A stretch of 64,000 nucleotides of DNA, taken from positions 1 to 64,000 of the forward strand of contig NZ_JAUTAJ010000001.1 in assembly GCF_030818485.1 (NCBI RefSeq). Direction: 5' to 3'. Position numbers and translations under genes: made by a program. The notes under the pieces are model-generated. The model had not been told where the DNA came from, did no database searches, and worked only from the letters and a program-made list of their open reading frames with translations. Positions 32,760 to 40,440 of this stretch are shown here, piece after piece. Position 1 is the first letter of the stretch. Each line of letters opens with the position of its first letter. The DNA is from Pseudoroseomonas cervicalis. GTDB taxonomy: Bacteria > Pseudomonadota > Alphaproteobacteria > Acetobacterales > Acetobacteraceae.

Positions 32760-32987
32760 ATGCTGATCTCGGCCTCCCAATGCCGCATGGCGCGCGCCGC
32801 CCTCGGCATGAGCATGCGCGAACTCGCCGCCGCTGCCGGCGTCTCGGTCAACACGCTGAGCCGCATCGAGGGCGATGGCAATGTCACCAGCCGGACGCTG
32901 GCCAAGGTGCAGGACATCCTGGCGCAGAGCGGCGTGGTGTTCCGCCGCGACGGCTCGGTGACGGTGCAGAGCGCGCTGCACAACTGA
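32760..32987 (+). CDS. Small XRE-type helix-turn-helix protein
   Basis: 75 residues; TAGGAGATGCG precedes the ATG, 8 bases after minE. One helix-turn-helix domain: CRMARAALGMSMRELAAAAGVSVNTLSRIEGDGNVTSRTLAKVQDIL. The C-terminus GVVFRRDGSVTVQSALHN resembles the tail of small XRE regulators with a beta strand. Its tight linkage makes it part of the min operon. It may regulate min or the neighbouring replication gene; neither is shown. Confidence 0.85.
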   Translation: MLISASQCRMARAALGMSMRELAAAAGVSVNTLSRIEGDGNVTSRTLAKVQDILAQSGVVFRRDGSVTVQSALHN

Positions 32988-33029
32988 GCGGCGCCGCAGG
33001 GCTTGGCGCCGCAGAAGGCGGCGCGGCAG

Positions 33030-33049
33030 CCGCGGGCCGAAGCCCGCGG
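33030..33049. terminator. Hairpin after the min operon
   Basis: 8-bp perfect stem (CCGCGGGC at 33030-33037, complement at 33042-33049) around the tetraloop CGAA, in the gap between the convergent XRE gene and repA. Probable transcription end. Confidence 0.5.
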
Positions 33050-33137
33050 TCCTGGCTGGCGGAAGCGCCGGCCGCTGATGGGAGGGTGGGGGAAGAATCC
33101 CCTGCCCGCCCCTTCCCCTTCTGCCGCTCGGCCCGCC

Positions 33138-34127
33138 TCAGGCGGCGCGGCGACGCCCCGCGACGGCCGGCTTCGGCGCCGCCTCCGCCATTTCGGCCGC
33201 ACCCTCCACCGCCTCGACATCATCCTCCTCGAGCAGCGGCATGCTCTCGAGCGGCGTCAGCGCGGTGATGTTGGTGGTGGGGTAGAAGGCGACCAGCCAG
33301 GATTTCAGCGGCGTCTGCCCGGCGGGCTTCGGGAAGCCCTTGTCCAGCGCGCGGCGCAGCCGCGGGTCGATCAGCGCGATGCCGTAATCCGGCAGGCTGC
33401 GCTTGTGCGTGGCATAGGCGGCGAGCTCCGCCTTGAAGCGGCGCAGATCCTGCGTGGTGCCGACGCGGTTGCGCAGCTTGGACAGCCCCATGCGGAAGCC
33501 GCCCGGCGGGCCGCTGCGGGCGATCTCATAGAGCCGCTTGGCCACCGGCGGCAGCTCGAAATATTTCGGGCTGTAGGTCAGGAAATGCTTGTCCTGCACG
33601 ATGGCGCGGAACAGCCAGGCGCAGAGGGTCAGCTCCACCGCGCGCATCTGCTTCTGCCCGTCGCGGCCGCGGCGGTAGAGGATCTTGTATTCGTCGAGCC
33701 AGCCGAAGCCGCGATCCTCGCCCTCGCCGCCGGTCTCGATATTGGTGCGCACGAAGGTCGATTTCAGCCGCGCCAGCGATTCCTCGAGCCGCTCATAGGC
33801 CGAGCCGCCCGGCGTGCTGCCGGTGGTGATGAAGAAGTCATGCGCGGTGAAGGTGATGCGGGCGGATGGCGCCTCGCCGCGGTTGATCTTGTCGGCGATG
33901 AGCGAAGCCGAATAGACCAGCAGCTCCTTGTCCCAGATCGAGGCGACGCCGTGCTTGGTGCCGACCACCTCGATCCAGGTCTTGCCATCATCGTAGCGGG
34001 GCAGCTCGGTCTCCTTTTCCCGCCGCAGCGAGAAGAAGTTGTAGACCATGGTGTTGCGGTCGCCCTTGACCTTGCCAACCAGCGGGCTGTCGGTCGGGCC
34101 GAAATTGAAGGCCTGCTGATCGTCCAT
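33138..34127 (-). CDS. repA: Replication initiator protein RepA (RPA family)
   Basis: 329 residues, basic. It begins MDDQQAFNFGPTDSPLVGK and shows the blocks NFFSLRREKETELPRYDDG, SIWDKELLVYSASLI, and FTAHDFFITTGSTPGGSAYERLEESL typical of the RPA replication initiator family of alphaproteobacterial plasmids. YSPKYFELPPVAKRLYEIAR is also present. Tandem winged-helix folds in this family bind iterons and start replication. Its upstream region holds the iterons, so it probably also represses itself. This gene makes the window part of a plasmid-like replicon. Confidence 0.92.
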   Translation of the reverse strand: MDDQQAFNFGPTDSPLVGKVKGDRNTMVYNFFSLRREKETELPRYDDGKTWIEVVGTKHGVASIWDKELLVYSASLIADKINRGEAPSARITFTAHDFFITTGSTPGGSAYERLEESLARLKSTFVRTNIETGGEGEDRGFGWLDEYKILYRRGRDGQKQMRAVELTLCAWLFRAIVQDKHFLTYSPKYFELPPVAKRLYEIARSGPPGGFRMGLSKLRNRVGTTQDLRRFKAELAAYATHKRSLPDYGIALIDPRLRRALDKGFPKPAGQTPLKSWLVAFYPTTNITALTPLESMPLLEEDDVEAVEGAAEMAEAAPKPAVAGRRRAA

Positions 34128-34199
34128 GCCGCGTCCACGCCTCCTGCGCCTCCGTTTTGGACGAGCCCGCGGCGCGATGCCAGCCTTGCCTGCTGCCCT

Positions 34200-34719
34200 G
34201 TCGGCGTGGCGACGAGTCTTTTTGCCGCGCCCCCTCGTCGTGACGCCGACACTGCGGGTCGGGCGGCCGCGCGGCACTTGTCCACAGGCTTCCCTCGTCG
34301 TGACGCCGACAGGCGGCGCGCTCCTCGTCGCCACGCCGACACAGCGTCGTCCTTTGGCCGACGCGGACTCGGCGCCACGCCGTCACGGACTCGGCCCGAC
34401 ACCGACGCATCCTCGTCGGAACGCCGACGAATTTCTCCGCAGATCACTGAAAGTAAAAGGGTTTTCGGCCACCATAACCTTGTGACCTGATAACTCTGCA
34501 ACTGCTGTGACACGCTAGAAGGGCAGAGAGGGACAGCGCGCACGGCGCGCCTGGCCGCCCTGCCCGGGGGCCGGTGCGCGGGTGCGTCGGCGTAAGGACG
34601 AGTCCAGTCCGGCCATGAAGGGCAAAATATCAACCTCGGGTTGATTTGCGGTCGGCGCAATCGATCCGGAAGTAAAAGCCGGCCATGGACAACCGCGATA
34701 GCTCGTCGTGACGCCGACA
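34200..34719. repeat. oriV: Replication origin with iterons
   Basis: The 763-base region 34128-34890 between repA and the next gene holds repeats of CTCGTCGTGACGCCGACA. Plus-strand copies are at 34234, 34294, 34324 (TG to CC), 34412 (TG to GA) and 34702. Inverted copies are at 34200-34216 and 34586-34602, and degenerate ones at 34369 and 34390. An AT-richer stretch occupies 34430-34500 and another 34620-34680. This is the standard build of an iteron-controlled origin. The rest of the region shows no protein-like frame. Confidence 0.85.
34278..34286 (+). promoter_or_regulatory. DnaA-box-like site in the origin
   Basis: TTGTCCACA differs by one base from the consensus DnaA box TTATCCACA and lies between iteron copies, as in many plasmid origins that recruit host DnaA. 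Confidence 0.5.
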
Positions 34720-34890
34720 CGCCCCGCGGCCGAGAAAAGCCGCGTCGAATATTTCGGTTCGATCATGACAAAGGAGTCCCAGCGGCGCGAGCACCCGGCG
34801 GGCGGCTATGCGAAAAATCTTGAAGCGGGCGAATCGATGCGCGACAATGCCGCCGCCGCGCCCCCCGCGGCCCTGACGGGAGAACCCCCC

Positions 34891-35169
34891 ATGCTCGACG
34901 GTCGGCTGATCGGCCCGCTCCTGCTGCTGCTGGGCAGCGGCTTCCTGATCTTCCCTGAGGCCTTCCTGCCCTGGCTCAGCCTGCAGGAGGGCGCGCTGGC
35001 CGGTTTCGCCAGCATCGCGCTTGGCCTCGCGGCCTCGCTGGTGGGCTGGCGCGGCGAATTGGCCGATGCCTCCTTCCACGCCCATGCCGCAATGCGGCAT
35101 ATGGCAGCCGGGCGCGGCAGTGCCGGCCCCGCGAAGCGTCTGCGCATCCGCATCCGCTGCGCGCGTTAA
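34891..35169 (+). CDS. Small membrane protein, unknown
   Basis: 92 residues from the ATG at 34891, chosen because of GGGAG 8 bases before it; in-frame ATGs at 34837 and 34765 are alternatives. Two hydrophobic helices (IGPLLLLLGSGFLIF and AGFASIALGLAASLVGW) joined by a short loop. The C-terminus is very basic (RLRIRIRCAR) and presumably cytoplasmic. No family recognised. It is the first gene past the origin. Confidence 0.55.
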   Translation: MLDGRLIGPLLLLLGSGFLIFPEAFLPWLSLQEGALAGFASIALGLAASLVGWRGELADASFHAHAAMRHMAAGRGSAGPAKRLRIRIRCAR

Positions 35170-35236
35170 TGAGGTCGGCGCCAGGACAGGCCCCGCAACG
35201 GGGTGGCGCCGTCAGCCCTGCATGGAAGGACGACAG

Positions 35237-35464
35237 ATGAGTGATCCCCTGAACGGCCGCGAGATCTGGGTGGTCTGGGGCGGGGTCTTCCGGGATACCA
35301 GCTTCCAGGATCTGGAAGAGGGCACGGAAGAGCTGCACGGTCCCTTCCACAGCGAGGCGGCGGCCGAGAAGGTGTGGCTCGAGCGCATGCGCCGCATGGT
35401 CGACATCGCCTCGCACCGGCTGTTCGTGCTGCGCGCCGTCCCGGTGCCGGGCAAGGCCGGCTGA
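35237..35464 (+). CDS. DUF4170 family protein
   Basis: 75 residues; GGAAGGA precedes the ATG. Core WVVWGGVFRDTSFQDLEEGTEELHGPF then VWLERMRRMVDIASHRLFVL matches the DUF4170 family of small alphaproteobacterial proteins of unknown function. Its stop overlaps the next start (TGATG). Confidence 0.8.
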   Translation: MSDPLNGREIWVVWGGVFRDTSFQDLEEGTEELHGPFHSEAAAEKVWLERMRRMVDIASHRLFVLRAVPVPGKAG

Positions 35465-35835
35465 TGCCCGCCCTCCCGGCCCTGCTGCTGCGGAGCGCGC
35501 CCCGGCGTGACGCAGGGGCGGCCGGGACCGCCTGGCTGGCGCCCTGCCGCGCGCTGACCCGGCAGATCGGCCAGGGCTGGCGGGGCCTGGCAGCCCCCCT
35601 GCCCCGGGCCGTCTCGCGGCTCGCCCCGCCGCAATTCTGGCGCGAGCGGGCGATCGAACGCGCCATGGACGCCATGGCCGCGCGCGTGGCGCAGGCGGAG
35701 CTCGCCCTGCTGCGCGAACAGCGGCAGAGCCGGCAGCAGGCGCAGCGGGCCGAGCAGGCCGAGGCCGCCCTGGTCCGGCTGCAGGACATGCTCGACCAGC
35801 TGCGGCGCGAGCAGCGCGAGCGCAACCCCGCCTGA
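35464..35835 (+). CDS. Hypothetical coiled-coil protein
   Basis: 123 residues, very basic. The C-terminal half from about residue 60 (WRERAIERAMDAMAARVAQAELALL) is a long Ala/Gln/Arg coiled coil. No membrane segment. Translationally coupled to the DUF4170 gene by TGATG. No family recognised. Confidence 0.65.
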   Translation: MPALPALLLRSAPRRDAGAAGTAWLAPCRALTRQIGQGWRGLAAPLPRAVSRLAPPQFWRERAIERAMDAMAARVAQAELALLREQRQSRQQAQRAEQAEAALVRLQDMLDQLRREQRERNPA

Positions 35836-35839
35836 CGGG

Positions 35840-36025
35840 CTAGCCCTGGAACAGCTTCGCCAGCCGCGCCGCCCGCTCGGCGGGGGCGAGCTGCAGCAGC
35901 GGGGCCGGCCGGGCCGTGGCGCCGGCGGGACCGGCGGCGGCGGCGGCCTCCTGATGGCGCCAGGCGAGGCCGAGCCCGGCCAGCAGCAACAGCATCAGCG
36001 ACAGGGTGGCGAGGCGGAGGGGCAT
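35840..36025 (-). CDS. Small single-pass membrane protein, unknown
   Basis: 61 residues from the ATG at 36025, chosen for the strong AGGTGA box 5 bases before it. One hydrophobic helix PLRLATLSLMLLLLAGLGLAW, then an Ala/Pro-rich linker and a C-terminal helix QLAPAERAARLAKLFQG. Could be a membrane-anchored or exported small protein. No family recognised. Confidence 0.55.
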   Translation of the reverse strand: MPLRLATLSLMLLLLAGLGLAWRHQEAAAAAGPAGATARPAPLLQLAPAERAARLAKLFQG

Positions 36026-36073
36026 GGCGGTCACCTGGGCGGCGGCCCGGGGCGGGCCTGTCGCGCGGGCCCA

Positions 36074-36103
36074 TATTAACCATCCGTCAATAAAAAGCGA
36101 CAA
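36074..36103 (-). promoter_or_regulatory. Probable promoter of the 61-residue membrane protein gene
   Basis: On the minus strand TTGTCG (36103-36098) and TTAATA (36079-36074) are 18 bases apart, in an AT-rich island about 50 bases before the start at 36025. Confidence 0.4.
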
Positions 36104-36226
36104 GCCTTAAAAATGAGGCACCGGCCCTGCGGCAGACGCACGCCGTTGCGGTAACCTGTCCGTGATCGGTCGCGCCCCGCATCCAGGCAGGATACCGGAG
36201 CGGGGCGGCCGCTGGAGCCCGAGTGG

Positions 36227-36937
36227 ATGGACCTGACGCAGGTGCCGCGCTTCATCGCGCCGCATTTCATCGAGATCGAGGGAAGCGCCGACATCCCAGG
36301 CCCGGTGCGCCGGGCCTGTTCCTTCACCACCGCAGCCCCGGGCTGGCCGCGCGATGCCGAGGGCGCGACGCACCGGCATCGCTGCGAGCTGCGCTCGCTG
36401 AGCGGCCGCTGGCAGGAGGCGGGTCCGGTCGCCTGGCGCACCGAGACCTGGCCCTGCGAGGCGAGCCTGGGCGAGGCCGCGCAGCTCAGCGAGGGCACGG
36501 CGCCCGATCTGATGCATGCGATCGCCGCCGCCCTGGGTGCGGCCCATATGCCGCCGCAGCCCGGCCAGGCGCATCGCGCCGCCGTGCTCTGCGTGGCGCC
36601 GGGCTTTGTCGAGATGCAGCGCGAAGCCGGCCTGCCGCGCATCTGGACCAGCGCGCATCTGAGCGCCGCCGGTCCGGTCTCCGCCACCCAGCCCTGGACG
36701 CATCTGCTGACCGCCTTCATCCGCGAATGGCCGGGCCGGCAGGGCAGCGCCTATCGCTGCGAGCTGGAGACCCTGCCCTATGCCGCGGTGATGCCGGGCC
36801 TGGCGCCGGCCGCCGCCACGCTGAGCGAGACCGTCACCTGGGAGGCCGCCACGCTGGAGGCGGCGATGCAGGGCTGCCTGTCGCGCATCTTCGCCCCGCG
36901 CGTGGTCGCGCCGGAGCCCGGCTACGGCGCCGATTGA
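36227..36937 (+). CDS. Hypothetical protein upstream of parA
   Basis: 236 residues; GGAG lies 9 bases before the ATG. Soluble, no signal peptide, slightly acidic with several Cys, His and Trp residues (THRHRCELRSLSG, WRTETWPCEASLG, AYRCELETLPYAAVMPG). No family recognised. It is in the same direction as parAB, but a 111-base gap with operator-like palindromes separates them. Confidence 0.65.
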   Translation: MDLTQVPRFIAPHFIEIEGSADIPGPVRRACSFTTAAPGWPRDAEGATHRHRCELRSLSGRWQEAGPVAWRTETWPCEASLGEAAQLSEGTAPDLMHAIAAALGAAHMPPQPGQAHRAAVLCVAPGFVEMQREAGLPRIWTSAHLSAAGPVSATQPWTHLLTAFIREWPGRQGSAYRCELETLPYAAVMPGLAPAAATLSETVTWEAATLEAAMQGCLSRIFAPRVVAPEPGYGAD

Positions 36938-36944
36938 GGATCAA

Positions 36945-36973
36945 CCGTCAACGTTGCAAGTTGACGTTGACGG
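36945..36973. promoter_or_regulatory. Inverted repeat upstream of parA
   Basis: 10-bp perfect arms, CCGTCAACGT at 36945-36954 and ACGTTGACGG at 36964-36973, with a 9-base centre. Located 75 bases before parA. ParA has an N-terminal helix-turn-helix and such proteins autoregulate, so this is a candidate par operator. Confidence 0.5.
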
Positions 36974-37008
36974 CGGTGTGCCGCTTTGGCAGCTTCCGGC
37001 CCGGCGGG

Positions 37009-37022
37009 TTCTGACGTCAGAA
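37009..37022. promoter_or_regulatory. TTCTGACGTCAGAA palindrome, copy 1 (candidate parS/operator)
   Basis: Perfect 14-bp palindrome 26 bases before the parA ATG; flanking GGG and TCCC extend the symmetry imperfectly. Identical cores occur after parB and at 54359. A repeated palindrome beside parAB is the expected look of a ParB binding site. Confidence 0.55.
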
Positions 37023-37048
37023 TCCCGCCCGGATCGCTGGGGGGCGGC

Positions 37049-38071
37049 ATGGACGGGGACGCGCTGCGCAGGCTGCGCCAGCAGCTGAGGCTGAGCCAGT
37101 CGGAGCTGAAGGAGGCGCTGAACACGGCGCTCGGCCGCAGCTATGACAAGCCGCGCATCTCGCGCTGGGAGAATGGGCGCGAGCCGATCCCGGAGGAGGT
37201 GGCGCGCAGCATCGCCGCCCTGGCGGATGCCAGGCCGCGCCATGCCCGCATCCTGGTGCTGGCCAACCAGAAGGGCGGCGTCGGCAAAACGACGTCGGCG
37301 CTGAACCTGGCCTGCGGCCTGGCCCGGCAGGGGGAGCGCGTGCTGCTGGTCGATCTCGACCCGCAGGCCACCGCCTCGGTCGCGCTGCTGGCCGCCGGCC
37401 ATGTCGAGGCCTGGCGCCAGGGCCGCACCATGGCCCATGTCATCCTGCGCGACCAGCCGGTGGAGCAGGCCATCCTCGGCCATGACGACCCGCTGCTGGC
37501 CGGCCGCGCCCCCTTCGACCTGGCGCCGAGCCATATCGAGCTGGCCGAGACCGATGGGCGGCGCGAGCCCGGCTTCGATGTCGCGCTGCGCGAGGCGCTG
37601 GAGGCGGTGCGCGGCCGCTACGACACCATCCTGATCGACGCGCCGCCCAATCTCGGCATGCTGACGGTGATGGGGCTGGCGGCGGCGGATGCCGTCATCA
37701 TCCCGGTGCGCACCGAACCCTATGACAGCATGGGCGTCGGCCTGATCCTGTCGACCATCGGCAAGGTGCAGCGGCGGCTGAACCCGGCGCTGCGGCTGGC
37801 CGGCATCCTGCCGACGCAGTATGGCGCCCGCAAATCGGTCGATCGCGAGGTGCTGGAGCAGCTGGTCGCCATCATGCAGGGCCGCGCCCCGGTGCTGGAG
37901 CCGGTGCCCTCCTCCGCCATTTTCGGCCATGCCGCGCGCAATGGCCGCATCGCGCTCGAAGCCTCGCCCGGCGCCGCGGCGGTCGCCGTCTATGCCCGGC
38001 TGGCCGCGGCGCTGGCGGGCGGCACCGCCCTGCCCGAGGCCCGCCTGACGCCCATGGAGGAAAGCGCATGA
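37049..38071 (+). CDS. parA: Partition ATPase ParA with N-terminal DNA-binding domain
   Basis: 340 residues. N-terminal helix-turn-helix (about 1-60: LRRLRQQLRLSQSELKEALN, KPRISRWENGREPIP), then the ATPase with deviant Walker A NQKGGVGKTT near residue 74, DLDPQATASVALLA, and IDAPPNLGMLTVMGL. The HTH plus ATPase layout is that of type Ia partition ATPases, which also repress their own operon. ParA moves ParB-bound plasmid DNA over the nucleoid. parB starts in an ATGA overlap. Confidence 0.93.
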   Translation: MDGDALRRLRQQLRLSQSELKEALNTALGRSYDKPRISRWENGREPIPEEVARSIAALADARPRHARILVLANQKGGVGKTTSALNLACGLARQGERVLLVDLDPQATASVALLAAGHVEAWRQGRTMAHVILRDQPVEQAILGHDDPLLAGRAPFDLAPSHIELAETDGRREPGFDVALREALEAVRGRYDTILIDAPPNLGMLTVMGLAAADAVIIPVRTEPYDSMGVGLILSTIGKVQRRLNPALRLAGILPTQYGARKSVDREVLEQLVAIMQGRAPVLEPVPSSAIFGHAARNGRIALEASPGAAAVAVYARLAAALAGGTALPEARLTPMEESA

Positions 38072-38937
38072 GCCGCGCCCGCAACCGTCCCGCCTCCCCC
38101 GTGCTGGGTGCCGCCATGTCGGTGATCGGCGCCGCGGCCGAGGGGCTGGTGCCGCAGGACAGCCGCTTCCGCCACAGTTTCGAGGCGCCGCTGGAGCGCA
38201 TCCACCCCGACCCCGACCAGCCGCGCAAGCATTTCGACGCGGCGGAGATCGCGGCGCTGGCCGCCACCATGGCGGCCGAGGGCCAGCTGCAGCCGGTGCT
38301 GCTGCGCCGCCATCCCGAGCGGCGCGGCGAATGGATCCTGGTCGCCGGCGAGCGCCGCTACCGCGCGGCGAAGCACAATGGCTGGTCCAGCCTGCTGGCC
38401 ATCGAGCATGAAGGCGATGCCGCGCTCGCCGCCCTGCTGGAAAACCTGCAGCGCCAGGATCTGACGCCGGAGGAGGAGGCGCGGGGCCTGCAGCGCCTGC
38501 TCGCGACACGCGGCATGACCCAGGTCGCGGCGGCCTCGCTGCTCGGCCGCAGCACCGCCGAGATCAGCGCGACGCTGCGCCTGCTGACCCTGCCGGAGGA
38601 CTTCCTGTCCCGCGCCGTCACCCTGCCGCGCAACCTGCTGGTGGAGCTGGCGCGGCTGGAGGACGGACCGCTGCGGGAGAAGCTGCTACGCCAGGCGGAG
38701 GCCGGGACGCTGACGGTGCGCGGCCTGCGCGCCGCGCGCAGCGCCCCTGCCCTGCCCGCGCTGTCGTCCGAGCCTGCTTCCGGGCGCCCGTCGACCGCCC
38801 GCCTCGGCGCCGCCCTGTTCGACCGGATGGAGGCGGCGCTGGAGCAGCGCCATGCCGAGGAGACCCCGCTCAGCGCCGCCGAGCGGCGGCGCCTGCTGGC
38901 GCTCAGGGCGCAGATCGAGGCGCTGCTCGAAGCCTGA
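38068..38937 (+). CDS. parB: Partition protein ParB
   Basis: 289 residues. N-terminal ParB/Srx domain with HPDPDQPRKHFD, LQPVLLRRHP, VAGERRYRAAKHNGW, and ENLQRQDLTPEEEA (CTP-binding boxes). Central helix-turn-helix MTQVAAASLLGRSTAEISATLRLLTLP. A C-terminal dimerisation tail follows. Binds parS and loads with CTP. Overlaps parA by 4 bases. Confidence 0.95.
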   Translation: MSRARNRPASPVLGAAMSVIGAAAEGLVPQDSRFRHSFEAPLERIHPDPDQPRKHFDAAEIAALAATMAAEGQLQPVLLRRHPERRGEWILVAGERRYRAAKHNGWSSLLAIEHEGDAALAALLENLQRQDLTPEEEARGLQRLLATRGMTQVAAASLLGRSTAEISATLRLLTLPEDFLSRAVTLPRNLLVELARLEDGPLREKLLRQAEAGTLTVRGLRAARSAPALPALSSEPASGRPSTARLGAALFDRMEAALEQRHAEETPLSAAERRRLLALRAQIEALLEA

Positions 38938-38944
38938 CGGGGGT

Positions 38945-38968
38945 GGAGATTCTGACGTCAGAATCTCC
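38945..38968. promoter_or_regulatory. 24-bp palindrome, copy 2 of the TTCTGACGTCAGAA motif
   Basis: Perfect 24-bp palindrome starting 8 bases after the parB stop; its centre (38950-38963) is the 14-bp motif also found at 37009 and 54359, extended by GGAGA and its complement. Strong candidate parS; it could in addition fold as a terminator hairpin for parAB. Confidence 0.6.
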
Positions 38969-38985
38969 GCACCCGCCAGAGCGGC

Positions 38986-40368
38986 TCAGCCCCCTGCCCC
39001 GTCCGGCGCCTTGTCCGGCCGCGCCGTCATCACCTCGGCCGCGGCGGCCAGCATCTCGCCCAGCTGGCGCTGCGTGCCATCCAGCGCATCGCCGAGCCGC
39101 GAGGCCGCTTCCACCTGCCGTTCCAGCGCCCCGAGCACCGGCTGCAGCTCCGCCTGCGCGTCGCGCTGGCCGAGGATGCTGACCAGCGCCTGCAGCCGCA
39201 CCGCGCTGGTCTCGATGGTGCCGGCGCCGGCGGCGAAGCGGTCGGTGGTCTCGGTCAGGTAGCGCGCGGCGTCGCCCAGCGTCGCCTCGTTGCGCTGCAG
39301 CCGGTCGACATAGGCGGAGAGGCTGCGGATCTGGCCGGCCAGCGCCTCGCTGCCGCCCGCGCCCTCCGTCGTCGCCGGCGCGCTGCCCAGACGCTGCTCG
39401 GCCGCATCCAGCAGCGCCTGGCCGCGCTCGGCCAGCGCCGCCAGCTGCCGCCCCTGCCCCAGTGCGGCCTCCAGCTGGCCGCCCAGCGTCCCGGCCGCCT
39501 CGGCCAGCAGCGCGGCGCTCTGCGGCACCGGGCCGAGCGCCCTGCCCGCCCCCTCCACCGTCGTCTCCACCGCCTGGGCCGCCGCCTGCAGCCGCGCCAC
39601 GCCCTCGGCCAGCGCCGTGGCGGTCGCCGGCAGCGCCAGGGCCGGCGCGGCCGCCTCCTCCAGCCGTTCGGCGCAATGCTCGATGCGCGACAGCGCCGCC
39701 TGCGGCAGCGCCTGTTCCAGCTGGTGCAGCACCCGCTCCAGGCGCTGCGGCAGGATCTCGCCAGGCTGGAAGGCCAGCGCCTCGCCGGGCTGCGCCTTCT
39801 CGGCCCGCTCGGCCATGGTCATCAGCCGCGCCGTGGCGGCGCCCAGCTCGGCATCGACCCAGGACACGGTCTGCCGCAGTGAGGCCAGCAGCGCCCCGGC
39901 ATCCTCGCCCCCCGCCTCGCCGGCGCGGTCCAGCGTCTGGCGCAGCTGCTTCTCGGCGGCGCGGGCCAGGCCGGAGAGCTGCGCGCCGGTCGCGACCGCG
40001 CGGCCGACGGCGGCGGTCGCCTCATGCATCTGCAGCCGCTGCTCCTCCAGCAGGCTGCGCAGCCCGGCCACCAGCTCCGGCGCCGCGACCGGCTCGGCCT
40101 CGCCCGGGGCGGCGCCCAGCGGGCTGCCCAGCAGGGCGCGCAGCATCTGCAGCCCGCTGCCCAGCGCCAGCAGCGCCGCGACCGTGGCGCTGGCCAGGGC
40201 CGCCGGCATCGGCCAGGTGGCGCCCGGCGCCAGCAGCGCGGTCTGCGGCAGCAGCGCCAGCAGGGGCGTGGCCAGCAGCAGGCCCAGCGCCAGCTTCCAG
40301 GGCCAGCCCAGCAGGGCCACCATCTCCCCCAGCGGGGGCTCGTCCTGTGTCATCGCATTCGCGCTCAT
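38986..40368 (-). CDS. Membrane-anchored coiled-coil protein, unknown
   Basis: 460 residues; AGGAGACCGGC precedes the ATG. Two hydrophobic helices near residues 22-45 and 54-76 (LALGLLLATPLLALLPQTALL and AALASATVAALLALGSGLQML), then a long cytoplasmic helical region of about 350 residues. That region has heptad-like Ala/Leu/Glu/Gln repeats reminiscent of chemoreceptor or ZapG-like signalling helices, but the chemoreceptor hairpin tip is not visible. Third in line after the Hsp20-like and GvpF/L-like genes; spacing 72 bases. Function unknown. Confidence 0.65.
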   Translation of the reverse strand: MSANAMTQDEPPLGEMVALLGWPWKLALGLLLATPLLALLPQTALLAPGATWPMPAALASATVAALLALGSGLQMLRALLGSPLGAAPGEAEPVAAPELVAGLRSLLEEQRLQMHEATAAVGRAVATGAQLSGLARAAEKQLRQTLDRAGEAGGEDAGALLASLRQTVSWVDAELGAATARLMTMAERAEKAQPGEALAFQPGEILPQRLERVLHQLEQALPQAALSRIEHCAERLEEAAAPALALPATATALAEGVARLQAAAQAVETTVEGAGRALGPVPQSAALLAEAAGTLGGQLEAALGQGRQLAALAERGQALLDAAEQRLGSAPATTEGAGGSEALAGQIRSLSAYVDRLQRNEATLGDAARYLTETTDRFAAGAGTIETSAVRLQALVSILGQRDAQAELQPVLGALERQVEAASRLGDALDGTQRQLGEMLAAAAEVMTARPDKAPDGAGG

Positions 40369-40440
40369 GCCGGTCTCCTGCCGGGATGGCCGGCGGCGCG
40401 GGGCCGCCGGCGCTCGTGAAATTCGGATGTCGGCCGCCGC

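Noticed and set aside
36900..39000. Canonical parS (TGTTTCACGTGAAACA)
   Set aside because: Searched for by eye around parAB and not found; only the TTCTGACGTCAGAA palindrome recurs.
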